From: GCA-003244245 sp036266995
GTDB taxonomy: Bacteria > Actinomycetota > Actinomycetes > Mycobacteriales > Pseudonocardiaceae
Direction: 5' to 3'
Assembly (NCBI GenBank): GCA_036266995.1
Contig: DATAWX010000201.1
Coordinates: 6,923 to 70,922, forward strand
Length of the DNA stretch: 64,000 bases
Shown here in pieces: positions 8,757 to 16,855 of this stretch (the stretch's first letter is position 1; each line of letters opens with the position of its first letter). Below the pieces are notes generated by a model. It was not told the origin of the DNA and searched no databases. It was given only the letters and a program-made list of their open reading frames with translations. The translations under genes and the position numbers were made by a program.

Positions 8757-9782
8757 ATGCTGCCCTGGTCCGTCGCACTCGCCGGACGGCTCGACGAACA
8801 TGTGATCAACAGTGTGCTGCTGCGGGACAATCCCTTGGGCGATCCCGCGCGCCGTCCGCTATGGGTCTATGTCCCGCCGGGCTACGACAACTCGCAGCAG
8901 TGGTACCCGAGCGTCTATGTGATCCAGGGTTACACCGGACACCTGGCCATGTGGCGCAATCGCAGCCCGTACCGCCAGCCATTCCCGGAGACCGCCGACG
9001 CCGTCTTCGCCACCGGCGACGTTCCGCCCGCCGTCGTGGTCTACGTCGACGCCTGGACGGCCTATGGCGGCAGCCAGTTCGTCGACTCCCCGGGCACCGG
9101 GCGCTATCACAGCTACCTGTGCGAGGAGGTCGTGCCGTACGTGGATGCGCATTACCGGACGCTGCCCGACCGGGCGCACCGGGCGATCAGCGGCAAATCC
9201 TCCGGTGGGTTCGGCGCCATGATCACGCCGATGCTGCGACCTGATCTGTTCGGCGCGCTGGCCAGCCACGCCGGGGACTCGTTGTACGAGTTGTGCTACC
9301 TCGCCGAGTTCGGCAAGTCAGTGCGTCACCTGCGCGATTATGACGGCGACATCGGCGCCTGGTGGACCGACTTTCAGTCCCGGTCCGCGTTCACCAAGCC
9401 CGCCGACGAGCACCTACTCATGATGCTGGGCATCTCCGCGTGCTTCTCCGCCCGCGAGGACGGCACCCCGGAGCTGCCGTTCGACCCGGGCACCGGGGTG
9501 CTCCGCCCGGAGATCTGGCAGCGTTGGCTGGACTGGGACCCGGTGCGGATGGCGCCGCGGCATGCCGAAGCGCTGCGTTCACTCCGCGCCGTGTGGCTCG
9601 ACGCCGGCACCCGGGACGAGTGGTACCTCGATCTCGGCGCGGAGGCGTTCCGCGACCAGCTACGCTGCGCCGGGCTACCCGACGAGCGGGTGCACTTCGA
9701 GCTGTTCGACGCCGGCCACGGCGGCATCGACTACCGCTATCCGCTCGCTCTGGCGTGGCTGTGTCGTCAGATCGGCCGTTAG
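8757..9782 (+). CDS. Esterase, alpha/beta hydrolase of the esterase D (PF00756) type
   Basis: 341 residues. The nucleophile elbow is GKSSGGFGAM (about residue 148); acid and histidine candidates are in DAGTRDEWYLD and DAGHGGIDYRY near the C terminus, which completes a Ser-Asp-His triad. Family segments WVYVPPGYDNS and YVDAWTAYGGSQFVDSP support esterase D / mycolyl-transferase-like relatives. No signal peptide is visible, so it is probably cytosolic. The start MLPWSVALAGRL at 8757 is chosen since the 56 upstream codons are arginine/glycine-rich filler. The substrate cannot be assigned. Confidence 0.85.
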   Translation: MLPWSVALAGRLDEHVINSVLLRDNPLGDPARRPLWVYVPPGYDNSQQWYPSVYVIQGYTGHLAMWRNRSPYRQPFPETADAVFATGDVPPAVVVYVDAWTAYGGSQFVDSPGTGRYHSYLCEEVVPYVDAHYRTLPDRAHRAISGKSSGGFGAMITPMLRPDLFGALASHAGDSLYELCYLAEFGKSVRHLRDYDGDIGAWWTDFQSRSAFTKPADEHLLMMLGISACFSAREDGTPELPFDPGTGVLRPEIWQRWLDWDPVRMAPRHAEALRSLRAVWLDAGTRDEWYLDLGAEAFRDQLRCAGLPDERVHFELFDAGHGGIDYRYPLALAWLCRQIGR

Positions 9783-9814
9783 ATCGCAGCCACGCCGAGC
9801 AACGCCGCCGATCG

Positions 9815-10093
9815 CTAGCGCGAGATTCCGCGCCGGGCGTAAGCGCCCGCGGCGATGGAGACACCGATCGCGGCGATGACCACCTGAATGATGATTTCGA
9901 TCCAGGGTATGCCGCCGTTCGCGTTGGCGTATCCGATCGCGCTCGCGATTGCCGCGCCGATGAACGCGGCGATGATGCCGATGATGATGGTCAACCAGAG
10001 CGGGATCGACTGCTTGCCCGGCACGACGAGGCGGCCGAGCGCCCCGATGATGAGCCCGATGATGATCGCGGAGATGATGCCCGTGATGGTCAT
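9815..10093 (-). CDS. GlsB/YeaQ/YmgE family stress-response membrane protein
   Basis: 92 residues with three hydrophobic helices and the family signature IIGLIIGALGRLVVPGKQ, also known as transglycosylase-associated protein. Members are small inner-membrane proteins induced by stress; their biochemical role is not settled. The ATG at 10093 has GGGGAGGTAGCGAC upstream, a strong ribosome-binding site, so the longer open frame to 10255 was trimmed. The C terminus ends in basic residues (ARRGISR), as expected for a cytoplasmic tail. It is convergent with the esterase. Confidence 0.9.
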   Translation of the reverse strand: MTITGIISAIIIGLIIGALGRLVVPGKQSIPLWLTIIIGIIAAFIGAAIASAIGYANANGGIPWIEIIIQVVIAAIGVSIAAGAYARRGISR

Positions 10094-10242
10094 GTCGCTA
10101 CCTCCCCATGGATGGCACTTCACCAGGTTGTACCCCGATCGCTGGTTTTCACCCCCATGCCCACGCGTGTCGCCGACGGCTCGCTCATTAACCAAGCACT
10201 TCGAGGAACTCGGCAGGCGCGACGCCAGCTTGCCGCGTGCGG

Positions 10243-10470
10243 TCACCCCAGCCACTCCGCGAGGATGTCCAGCAGGGCGGTTGCGGCTTGTTCGTCCAGT
10301 CGCAGCACACAGCAGTTCGCAATGTGCAGGTTCAGCACGATGACCCCGTTCTCCTTGGTCACCAGCAGGTTGGTGAAGCCAGCCGCGCCGTGCGCCTGGC
10401 AGGTGGTCATGATCACGCGGCGGTGCCGGCTGTGCGCACTGTCTTCGGTCGGACCAGCCTTGATGGTCAC
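10243..10470 (-). CDS. Small conserved protein, intact paralogue of the intron-split gene
   Basis: 75 residues from a GTG at 10470 (GGGGAG eight bases upstream). The C-terminal 50 residues (TCQAHGAAGF..., LLVTKENGVIVLNLHI, DEQAATALLDILAEWLG) align almost without gaps to the protein rebuilt by joining exons 59091-59260 and 56585-56660. Cysteines at TC and NCC and the invariant EWLG end suggest a small structured domain. Function is unknown. Both copies lie next to XRE-DUF5753/DUF397-type regulators, here in decayed form, so the protein may belong to that module. The family name is not known to me. Confidence 0.7.
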   Translation of the reverse strand: MTIKAGPTEDSAHSRHRRVIMTTCQAHGAAGFTNLLVTKENGVIVLNLHIANCCVLRLDEQAATALLDILAEWLG

Positions 10471-10547
10471 GGTCGCGGCTCCCCGGTCAGCACCTCGTGG
10501 TGGAGGAACGTAAAGCCGGCGCGCTTGGCGCGGTCGAGCATGTTCAT
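10467..10547 (-). CDS. Possible 26-residue upstream ORF
   Basis: An open frame of 26 codons (starts MNMLDRAKRAGFTFLHHEV) ends in a TGA that overlaps the GTG start of the next small gene (GTGA). The overlap and even codon use suggest a translated leader or coupled micro-ORF. The ribosome-binding site is poor, so this is tentative. Confidence 0.3.
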   Translation of the reverse strand: MNMLDRAKRAGFTFLHHEVLTGEPRP

Positions 10548-10603
10548 CCGGCGATGTTAAGGACGAGCCGATAGCAAGTTCTATCGCCATGCGCGTGCTC
10601 GAA

Positions 10604-10970
10604 TTATTTGCTAGCCCGGAAGGTGTCAGCCAGCGTCGTCAGAACACTCCGAGCGTCATCTGCCCACAGGGCGTGGGCACCGAATAAGTCAAAGAGCGCC
10701 CGGTAGTGATCGATGTCTTTGGGGTCGCGTAGCACGAGTTGGCCGGTAAACAACTCAATGGTCACGAGGCGACGATCATAGGTGACAAAGGTGTGGTACG
10801 CACCATTGCCAACCGGTACAGAAAGCGGCAATACACCAATGCGGATGTTTGGTAGCTGCGACAGCGACACGAGCCGGTCGATCTGCACAGCCATGATCGA
10901 CGGCTCGCAGAGTTGCCATCGTGTGGCTGACTCCGTCAGTAGGAACTCGAGTTCTGGCGATCTCGCCCTG
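10604..10970 (-). pseudogene. C-terminal remnant of an XRE-DUF5753 regulator
   Basis: The frame reads LEFLLTESATRWQLCEPSIM then IDRLVSLSQLPNIRIGVLPL, ending DTFRASK. This is the C-terminal half of the DUF5753 ligand-sensing domain found behind WhiJ-type helix-turn-helix domains. An in-frame stop lies just upstream, in the TGAAGCGAG around 11000, and no helix-turn-helix part remains. An internal ATG at 10894 could still make a 96-residue fragment. It lies directly downstream of the frameshifted DUF6879 gene. The locus looks like a decayed copy of the modules at 23056, 36495 and 59870. Confidence 0.6.
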
Positions 10971-10988
10971 CATGTGCGGGGTCGAGTT

Positions 10989-11509
10989 TCACCCTTCTCG
11001 CTTCACCAAATTCTCAGTGAAGGGCTCGGCATATTCCAAAGCCAATCGTTTCCATGCAACGTATGGGGCAGGGTCGATGTCTTCGAGGAGTTCCCGTCCG
11101 AGCTGAGTGCCGTCTGGGCCATAGTCCATGCGCACAACAGAGATGTCATCGAAGAGCCAGAAGTCCAGCGCGGGCAGACCTGGATCGGGCTGGTCGGTGG
11201 ATCGAGGATGCGTACGTCCTCGCCGGCCTCGACGGTTCGGCGGTAGACAGCGAATTCATACCGCAAGTAGTCCGTCAGTGGTCGACTGATGACATGCACC
11301 CGACCAATCCATCGCCCAGTGTGGCGAAAATGACGAACACGCACCAGCCAGGGATCATCATCTGGGATATCCAGCTCTCCCGTCCCCAGAAATTTCTCAA
11401 ATCCTGAGTGTTCCTTACTTACTCCGTAAGAGGGCAGCGTTTCGAGGCGAAACGCTTCTCGCTGATATGAATCGAAAAACGTATGCCAGCCGTCACCTTC
11501 CAAGCGCAC
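10989..11509 (-). pseudogene. DUF6879 family protein, frameshifted
   Basis: Starts at GTG 11509 with GGGAGG five bases upstream. The first part (REAFRLETLPSYGVSKEH, RWIGRVHVISRPLTDYLRY) is typical DUF6879 and runs to GEDVRILD. From about 11210 the family sequence continues in another frame: GLPALDFWLFDDISVVRM, then APYVAWKRLALEYAEPF and a stop at 10989. The total length (521 nt) is not a multiple of three, which fits a single frameshift. Either the gene is dead or the base call near 11200-11215 is wrong. DUF6879 proteins usually sit in operons with XRE-DUF5753 regulators, as here. Confidence 0.65.
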
Positions 11510-11678
11510 GAGCCGCCTCCCGGAACACGGCGATAGGGATTTCGACGACGGCTTCACCCGTTGACGTTTTCCTACGTACGATGTGACCCTGGACGGCAAT
11601 AGTGCCCTTGTCTGTCGTGAAGATGGTTGGGCAGTCGTCACTACCGCAATCTCCACCGGCAATCTGCGTCAGCTCCAC
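11493..11678 (-). CDS. Small protein upstream of the DUF6879 gene
   Basis: 61 residues beginning with GTG (GGGAG six bases upstream). The sequence contains CPTIFTTDKGTIAVQGHIV and the C-terminal helix FREAARALGR, a pattern I associate with short proteins encoded just before DUF6879 genes in actinomycetes. The N terminus holds two cysteines (DCGSDDC). Its end overlaps the start of the DUF6879 gene by 17 bases, so the two are coupled. The role is unknown. Confidence 0.6.
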   Translation of the reverse strand: MELTQIAGGDCGSDDCPTIFTTDKGTIAVQGHIVRRKTSTGEAVVEIPIAVFREAARALGR

Positions 11679-11844
11679 GTCACTCTCCCTTTTATTCCAG
11701 CACGTGACTTGACGCTAGGCAGCCGAGGCACGGAGCGTCAAGGTACATGCACGTTGCTGCATAGAGACCACACTGAAAGACTGCGCACCAGCTTCCCGCA
11801 CGCCAGCGAGTCCGCAGCCGCCGAGACGAGGACGTCAGCACCTG

Positions 11845-12864
11845 ATGAGCAGCCCAGGAGGAAGCAGCCCAGAGGGATTCAACGCACTCGATTTCGACGG
11901 TGCCCGCGTGTACGCGATCCCGATGCGCGTCCGGTTCCGGGGGATCGCCATCCGGGAAGGGATGCTGATCGAGGGGCCGGCTGGATGGGGCGAGTTCTGC
12001 CCGTTCGCGGACTACGACGATGCCGAGTCCGCCCCGTGGCTGGCCACCGCCATCGAGCAGTGCACCAGCGGCTGGCCACCACCGGTGCGGGATCGCATCC
12101 CGATCAACTGCATCGTCCCGGCGGTCGACCCGAAGCGCGCCCACGAGATCACCGCCAGGTCGGGGTGCCGCACCGCCAAGGTCAAGGTCGCGGACCACCC
12201 GGAGTCGCTGGCCGAGGACCTGGCGCGGGTCGAGGCGGTCCGCGACGCGCTGGGCCCAGCCGGGGCGATCCGGGTGGACGCCAACGGCGGGTGGGACGTC
12301 GACACCGCGCTGACCCACATTCGCCTTCTCGACAAGGCTGCGAGTGGTCTGGAGTACGTCGAACAGCCCTGCCGCACCATTGACGAACTCGCCACCGTCC
12401 GCCGCCAGATCGACGTGCGCGTCGCCGCCGACGAGTCCATCCGCCGCGCCGAAGATCCCTTGCGGGTGGCCGTCGCGAACGCGGCCGATGTGGCAGTGAT
12501 CAAATGCTCGCCACTGGGCGGTGTGCGACGGTCGTTGCAGGTCGCCGAGGCCGCCGGGCTGCCGTGCGTGGTGTCCTCCGCGCTGGAGACCAGCGTCGGG
12601 CTCGCCGCGCAACTCGCCCTCGCCGGGGCGCTGCCGGACCTGGACTTCGCCTGCGGGCTCGGCACGCTGTCCTTGCTGGACGGCGATCTGGTCGCCGGGT
12701 CCGGCTCGCTGCGGCCCGTCGATGGCTACTTTCCGGTCCCGTGCCGGCCACCCGCACCCGATCCCGCGCTGCTCGACCGCTACGAACTGGCCGATCCGCG
12801 GCGAGCTAGCTGGTGGCGGGATCGGTTACGCCGTGTCCGGGCCGAACAACAGCGGTTCCGATGA
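11845..12864 (+). CDS. menC: o-Succinylbenzoate synthase
   Basis: 339 residues, enolase superfamily. It dehydrates SHCHC to o-succinylbenzoate in menaquinone synthesis. Visible active-site parts: the general base lysine in CRTAKVKVAD, metal ligands Asp in IRVDANGGWD, Glu in YVEQPC and Asp in VAADES, and the second lysine in VIKCSPLGG. The capping domain opens with YAIPMRVRFRGIAIREGML, as in actinobacterial MenC. Other men genes are not adjacent, which is common in actinomycetes. The 3' end overlaps the convergent methyltransferase gene by 59 bases. Confidence 0.92.
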   Translation: MSSPGGSSPEGFNALDFDGARVYAIPMRVRFRGIAIREGMLIEGPAGWGEFCPFADYDDAESAPWLATAIEQCTSGWPPPVRDRIPINCIVPAVDPKRAHEITARSGCRTAKVKVADHPESLAEDLARVEAVRDALGPAGAIRVDANGGWDVDTALTHIRLLDKAASGLEYVEQPCRTIDELATVRRQIDVRVAADESIRRAEDPLRVAVANAADVAVIKCSPLGGVRRSLQVAEAAGLPCVVSSALETSVGLAAQLALAGALPDLDFACGLGTLSLLDGDLVAGSGSLRPVDGYFPVPCRPPAPDPALLDRYELADPRRASWWRDRLRRVRAEQQRFR

Positions 12865-13645
12865 CGACGGTGGCGTTGCGCTCGTCGGAACCGGCGACCC
12901 GCGGGATCAGCCCGCTGCAACCGAGGGTTTCGACGATCTGCGGTGCCTGGCGCTCGCTGGTCTCGACCAGCAGGCACCCGCCCGGCGCCAGCCATTGTGG
13001 CGCCGCGGCGATCACCCGCCGCAGGACGTCAAGCCCATCCGCGCCACCGTCGAGGGCCACCCGCGGCTCATGTATCCGGGCCTCCGGGGGCAGCAGGCCG
13101 ATCGCCCCAGTGGGTACGTAGGGTGCGTTGGCGACCAGAACGTCGACCCGGCGCCGCAGCGTCGCGGGCAGCGGGTTGTAGAGGTCGCCAACGTAGACCC
13201 GACCACCAGCAGCGGCGATGTTGCGCCAGGCGCACCGCACCGCGGCAGGGTCGATGTCGACGGCGTACAACTCGACCCGGTCCAGGGTCGCGGCCAGCGC
13301 GGCGCACACCGCGCCCGAGCCGCAGCACAGGTCAACGACGACAGCTCCGGGCCGGGTACGAGCGGCGGCCTGGTGGACGAGGAACTCGGTACGGCGGCGG
13401 GGTACGAAAACCCCGGGGTCCACGACTATCCGCAAGCCGCAGAACTCCGCCCAGCCCAGGACGTGCTCCAGCGGCAGGCCAGCGGCCCGCCGGTCCACCA
13501 TGGCGGCGAGGCCGGCCGGCGTCCGGGCCACGCGGGCGATCAACCGCGCCTCCTCCTCAGCGAAGACGCAACCGGCGGCCCGGAGCCTGGTGACGATGAC
13601 GGATCGAGTACAAGGTGACGAGGAAAATGACGGGGAAACTGACAT
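12806..13645 (-). CDS. HemK-like protein-(glutamine-N5) methyltransferase family
   Basis: 279 residues. Class I SAM-binding fold with motif I VVDLCCGSGAVCAAL (about residue 105) and acidic motif YAVDIDP. The family's NPPY catalytic motif appears as NAPYVP, so its second residue deviates. HemK/PrmC enzymes methylate the glutamine of the GGQ motif in release factors. The altered motif and the lack of a prfA neighbour make this more likely the actinobacterial paralogue annotated as a putative N5-glutamine methyltransferase. ATG 13645 is supported by AAAGG seven bases upstream, inside an inverted repeat. Confidence 0.82.
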   Translation of the reverse strand: MSVSPSFSSSPCTRSVIVTRLRAAGCVFAEEEARLIARVARTPAGLAAMVDRRAAGLPLEHVLGWAEFCGLRIVVDPGVFVPRRRTEFLVHQAAARTRPGAVVVDLCCGSGAVCAALAATLDRVELYAVDIDPAAVRCAWRNIAAAGGRVYVGDLYNPLPATLRRRVDVLVANAPYVPTGAIGLLPPEARIHEPRVALDGGADGLDVLRRVIAAAPQWLAPGGCLLVETSERQAPQIVETLGCSGLIPRVAGSDERNATVVIGTAVVRPGHGVTDPATS

Positions 13646-13646
13646 A

Positions 13647-13678
13647 AGAGCGCCTTTCGGAATGCCGATGGGCGCTCT
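13647..13678 (-). promoter_or_regulatory. Inverted repeat covering the ribosome-binding site
   Basis: Arms AGAGCGCC (13647-13654) and GGCGCTCT (13671-13678) are perfect complements with a 16-base loop. The arm nearest the start overlaps the AAAGGCGC Shine-Dalgarno region of the methyltransferase at 13645, so the RNA hairpin could hide it. The regulatory role is inferred. Confidence 0.35.
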
Positions 13679-13802
13679 CTCGGTCACCTACGTCGGGTGG
13701 ACCGCACGGCTACGGAGTGAGAGCACCCAGCCTGACCTGGCGGTCATGGGTTCTCACCTCCTCGGTACGTCCACTGCTGGATAAGCACACTACCTGAAGG
13801 CG

Positions 13803-15425
13803 CTACGGCGCCGGCAGCTCTTGGGCCCGGCCGATGAGGGGGGCAAGCGGATCACCGACGCTGCGCACTCGGTCGATCACGGTGCGGATCGTCCAGCGGT
13901 CCGGTCGCAGGTCCGGGTCCTGCAGCTCGTCCCAGCCGATGGGAACAGACACCGGGGCGCCGGCGAGGGGCCGAGCGCTGAACGGGGCGACCAACGTCTT
14001 GTTGATAGCGTTCTGGGTGTAGTCCAGCCGGGCGAGACCGTCCCGGCGGTCTTTGTGCCATTCCCAGCTGACCAGTTCCGGGACGGTACGGCCGACCGCA
14101 CGGGAGACCTGCTCGACCCACGCTCGGGTGTCGGCGAAGGTGTAGCCGGGGCGGACCGGGACCCAGATCTGTATCCCCCGCTGGCCGGTGACCTTCGGTA
14201 TCGCCTCGACGCCGAGGTGATCCAGCGCCACCCGGTACAGCCGGGCGAGCACCAGCACGTCGTCGAAGCTGCTGCGCGAGCCGGGGTCGATGTCGATCAG
14301 GGCCCAGGTCGGCTGGTGGATGTCGGGAAGCTTCGAGGTCCAAGGGTGCAGCTCCACCGCCGCGAAGTTCGCCAACCAGACCAGTGCGGGAACACTGTCG
14401 ATCACGGCGTAGTACTGGGTCTCGCCCGGATCGGCGTCCTCGCGGTGCCAGCGAGACAACCACCGCGGCGCGTGGCTGGGGACCTCTTTGTGCCAGAAGC
14501 CGGGCCGGTCCACGCCGTCGGGGAACCGGTGGGAGTTCACCGGTCGCCCGACGAGGTAGGGGAGCATGAACGGGGCGATCATGGCGTGGTATCGGATGAG
14601 GTCTCGCTTGCTGACCGGTGGTTCCTCATCGCGCCCGGGGAAGAGCACCTTGTCCAGGTTGGTCAGCTTGACCTCGCGGCCCTGGATGAGCCACCGGCCT
14701 GCCGAGCCGAGCGCGTCCAGCGCGGCGAGTTCGTCGGGGGTCGGCGGGTCCCAGGTCGGCCCCGGTGCCTGGGCCAAGGGGACGGCGGCTTCGCCGGCTG
14801 GCTTGTCGCCGCGCCACAGCGCCTCGGGAGCCGCGGCCACCTCGCCGTTCGTCCGCCCGCTCTTGACCGATAAGGGGTGGTCTTCCGGGTTCCAACCGGT
14901 TCGCGCGTGATCGTCGTTCTTGTGGATCAACAGCCACTGCTCTTTGCCCGGCCGGGCCTCGTCTCGACGGATGAGCACGAAGCGACCGGCCAGCTTTTCG
15001 CCGTGCAGATCGAAGTGCAGCTCGCCGCGCTCGATGGCCCGGACCGGGTCGTCTGTCTCTGCGGGCTGCCACGTCCCCCAGTCCCACACGATGACGTCGC
15101 CCCCGCCGTACTCACCTTTGGGGATGATCCCCTCGAAGTCGAAGTACTCGACGGGGTGGTCTTCGACATGCACCGCCAACTGCCGGGCCTTGGGGTCCAG
15201 CGTCGGCCCCTTCGGCACGGCCCAGCTGACCAGCACCCCATTCACTTCCAACCGCAGGTCGTAGTGCAGCCGTCGGGCTCGGTGGCGTTGCACGACGAAC
15301 CGGCTCTGGCCTTCCCGCGCCGCGGACCCGGCCGGCTCCGCGGTGACCGAGAAGTCGCGTTTGGCCCGGTAGGAATGCAGCCGCTCCTGCTGGTCGCTGC
15401 TCGCATCGCGCACGCCGTCGGCCAT
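13803..15425 (-). CDS. LigD-type 3'-phosphoesterase/polymerase (PE-POL), no ligase domain
   Basis: 540 residues. N-terminal phosphoesterase domain (about 30-190): FVVQRHRARRLHYDLRLEV and AVHVEDHPVEYFDFEG carry the conserved His, Asp and Arg of LigD-PE. Then an AEP-type polymerase domain (about 240-530): the acidic pair is in ALIDIDPGS, with HRFPDGVDRPGFWHKEVP and LDYTQNAINKTLVAPFS around it. In bacterial NHEJ these domains trim 3' ends and add ribonucleotides. The third LigD activity, ligase, is not here but lies at 19944-20972. No Ku gene is in the window. The usual mycobacterial LigD is one POL-PE-LIG chain; here the order is PE-POL. Confidence 0.9.
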   Translation of the reverse strand: MADGVRDASSDQQERLHSYRAKRDFSVTAEPAGSAAREGQSRFVVQRHRARRLHYDLRLEVNGVLVSWAVPKGPTLDPKARQLAVHVEDHPVEYFDFEGIIPKGEYGGGDVIVWDWGTWQPAETDDPVRAIERGELHFDLHGEKLAGRFVLIRRDEARPGKEQWLLIHKNDDHARTGWNPEDHPLSVKSGRTNGEVAAAPEALWRGDKPAGEAAVPLAQAPGPTWDPPTPDELAALDALGSAGRWLIQGREVKLTNLDKVLFPGRDEEPPVSKRDLIRYHAMIAPFMLPYLVGRPVNSHRFPDGVDRPGFWHKEVPSHAPRWLSRWHREDADPGETQYYAVIDSVPALVWLANFAAVELHPWTSKLPDIHQPTWALIDIDPGSRSSFDDVLVLARLYRVALDHLGVEAIPKVTGQRGIQIWVPVRPGYTFADTRAWVEQVSRAVGRTVPELVSWEWHKDRRDGLARLDYTQNAINKTLVAPFSARPLAGAPVSVPIGWDELQDPDLRPDRWTIRTVIDRVRSVGDPLAPLIGRAQELPAP

Positions 15426-15530
15426 GGGGCAGGTATACCCGCAGCCGGGTCAGCTCAACGTCGCCTCCCGGCGGGCCCGCCTGGCGAGGCCGTGGGAAGG
15501 TAGGACCGTGATCGAATTCAGGGAGTCGAC

Positions 15531-15923
15531 ATGATGCCGCAAGCTCGACTGTGCGGGATGGTGCTCGCAGCTGGTCGGGTCACCGTTGGCGTCGTCGCAT
15601 TGGTGCGGCCGGATCTGATGGCCCGGCCGTGGGTTGGTGCGGCCGAGTCGGTCGGGCCGGCCGGGGTGGTGTTAGGTCGGGCCGCCGGTGGCCGTGACAT
15701 CGCGCTTGGCGCTGGCGCGTTGCTCGCGGCGGCGCGGGGAAACAAGCGTGGACTGCTGGGATGGACCGTCGCCGGGTCGTTCTGCGACGCGGTCGACGTG
15801 GCCGCAACCATCGCGTCGTGGCGCACACTGTCCCCGCTGGGACGCTACGCGGTCGCTGGTGCCGCCAGCTCCGGTGTTCTCCTGGGCGCGTTGACGGTCG
15901 TGCTCGCCGGGCGGCGGGGATAA
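15531..15923 (+). CDS. Small membrane protein of unknown function
   Basis: 130 residues with three to four hydrophobic stretches (VTVGVVALVRPDLM, DIALGAGALLAAARG, YAVAGAASSGVLLGALTVVL). The layout, a short cytosolic DLMARPWVGA segment followed by GRDIALGAGAL, resembles actinobacterial DUF4267-like membrane proteins, but I do not claim the family. GGGAG lies just upstream of the ATG. It directly precedes the broken AMP nucleosidase gene on the same strand. Confidence 0.6.
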   Translation: MMPQARLCGMVLAAGRVTVGVVALVRPDLMARPWVGAAESVGPAGVVLGRAAGGRDIALGAGALLAAARGNKRGLLGWTVAGSFCDAVDVAATIASWRTLSPLGRYAVAGAASSGVLLGALTVVLAGRRG

Positions 15924-15936
15924 CCGGAACATCCCG

Positions 15937-16855
15937 GTGAGCCACCGCGAGGTGCAGGCTGACGGCGCCGATCTCGGACCCGGCGACATCGATGACAAGG
16001 TGGGCGAGCTGCTCGACGCGCTCGACGCCGTGGACGCCGACGGTTGGTACCCGGCGATCGACGTGGTCCGCCCGGCCCGTCGAGCGGTGGCCTTCAACGA
16101 CCCGGACTTCTTCGCCGCGCTCGACGAGGACCGTTTCGATCTGCGTGCGAAGAAGCGCAGGGCCCCACGCGCGACGGTGTGCAGATGCCGGCTTGGCATC
16201 ACCACACCCCCGCAGGTGACGGGGTCAGCCTGGTGAACATCGGGGTCGGGCCAACGAACGCGAAGACCGTGACCGACCATCTCGCGGTGCTGCGGCCGGA
16301 CACCATGATGATGATCGGGCACTGTGGTGGCCTGCGTAATCACCAAAACCTCGGCGACTTCGTGGTCGCCACCGCCTACCAGCGCGCGGGCCACGTACTC
16401 GACGGGGTGTTGCCCGCGGATGTGCCGGTGATCGGCGAACCACCGGCTGAACACCTACCTGCTCGACGCCTTGGACGGCGCCCAGGCGCAGTACTGGCTG
16501 GGCGTCGTGCACACCACCGACAACCGCAACTGAGTTCAACCAGGGCAGCACGCTTGCGTCGATGCGGACCTCGCGAAGCACCGCGGTGGACATGGAGTCC
16601 GCGACGATCGCCGGCAACGGATTCCGGTACCGCATACCCAACGCGACGCTGCTGTGCGTGTCGGACAAGCCGTTGCACGCCTCACCGAAACTGTCCGCCG
16701 ATGCGTCGGCGTTCTACGAGACCAGCAAACGCCAACACCTCGGGATCGCGCTCACCTGCCTGGACCGGGTGCGCCGCGAACACCCCGGCGGGCTGCCCGG
16801 TCACGACATCCGCTCTGCCGACGAGCCGCTGTTCGAGGTGGACGGCACGGTCTGA
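15937..16855 (+). pseudogene. AMP nucleosidase, broken by frameshifts and a deletion
   Basis: Family sequence is spread over three frames. The first frame holds PAIDVVRPARRAVAFNDPDF from about 16050. The second has AWHHHTPAGDGVSLVNIGVG and MMMIGHCGGLRNHQNLGDF (about 16180-16440). The third has LLDALDGAQAQYWLGVVHTT then DNRN and a stop. The last frame has TAVDMESATIAGNGFRYRIP and LLCVSDKPLHASPKL (16562-16855). Intact AMP nucleosidase hydrolyses AMP to adenine and ribose 5-phosphate and is much longer at its N terminus, so there is an internal deletion as well. It cannot make an active enzyme. The end overlaps the convergent NDH-2 gene by 55 bases. Confidence 0.8.

Noticed and set aside
10094..10190. 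SigB-like promoter before the GlsB-type gene
   Set aside because: A GGGTAC -10-like word is present on the minus strand but no GTTT-like -35 at the right distance, so it does not meet the standard used at 25352.
16801..16855. AMP nucleosidase and NDH-2 overlap as evidence of a fused gene
   Set aside because: They are on opposite strands and end toward each other; the overlap is a simple tail-to-tail one.
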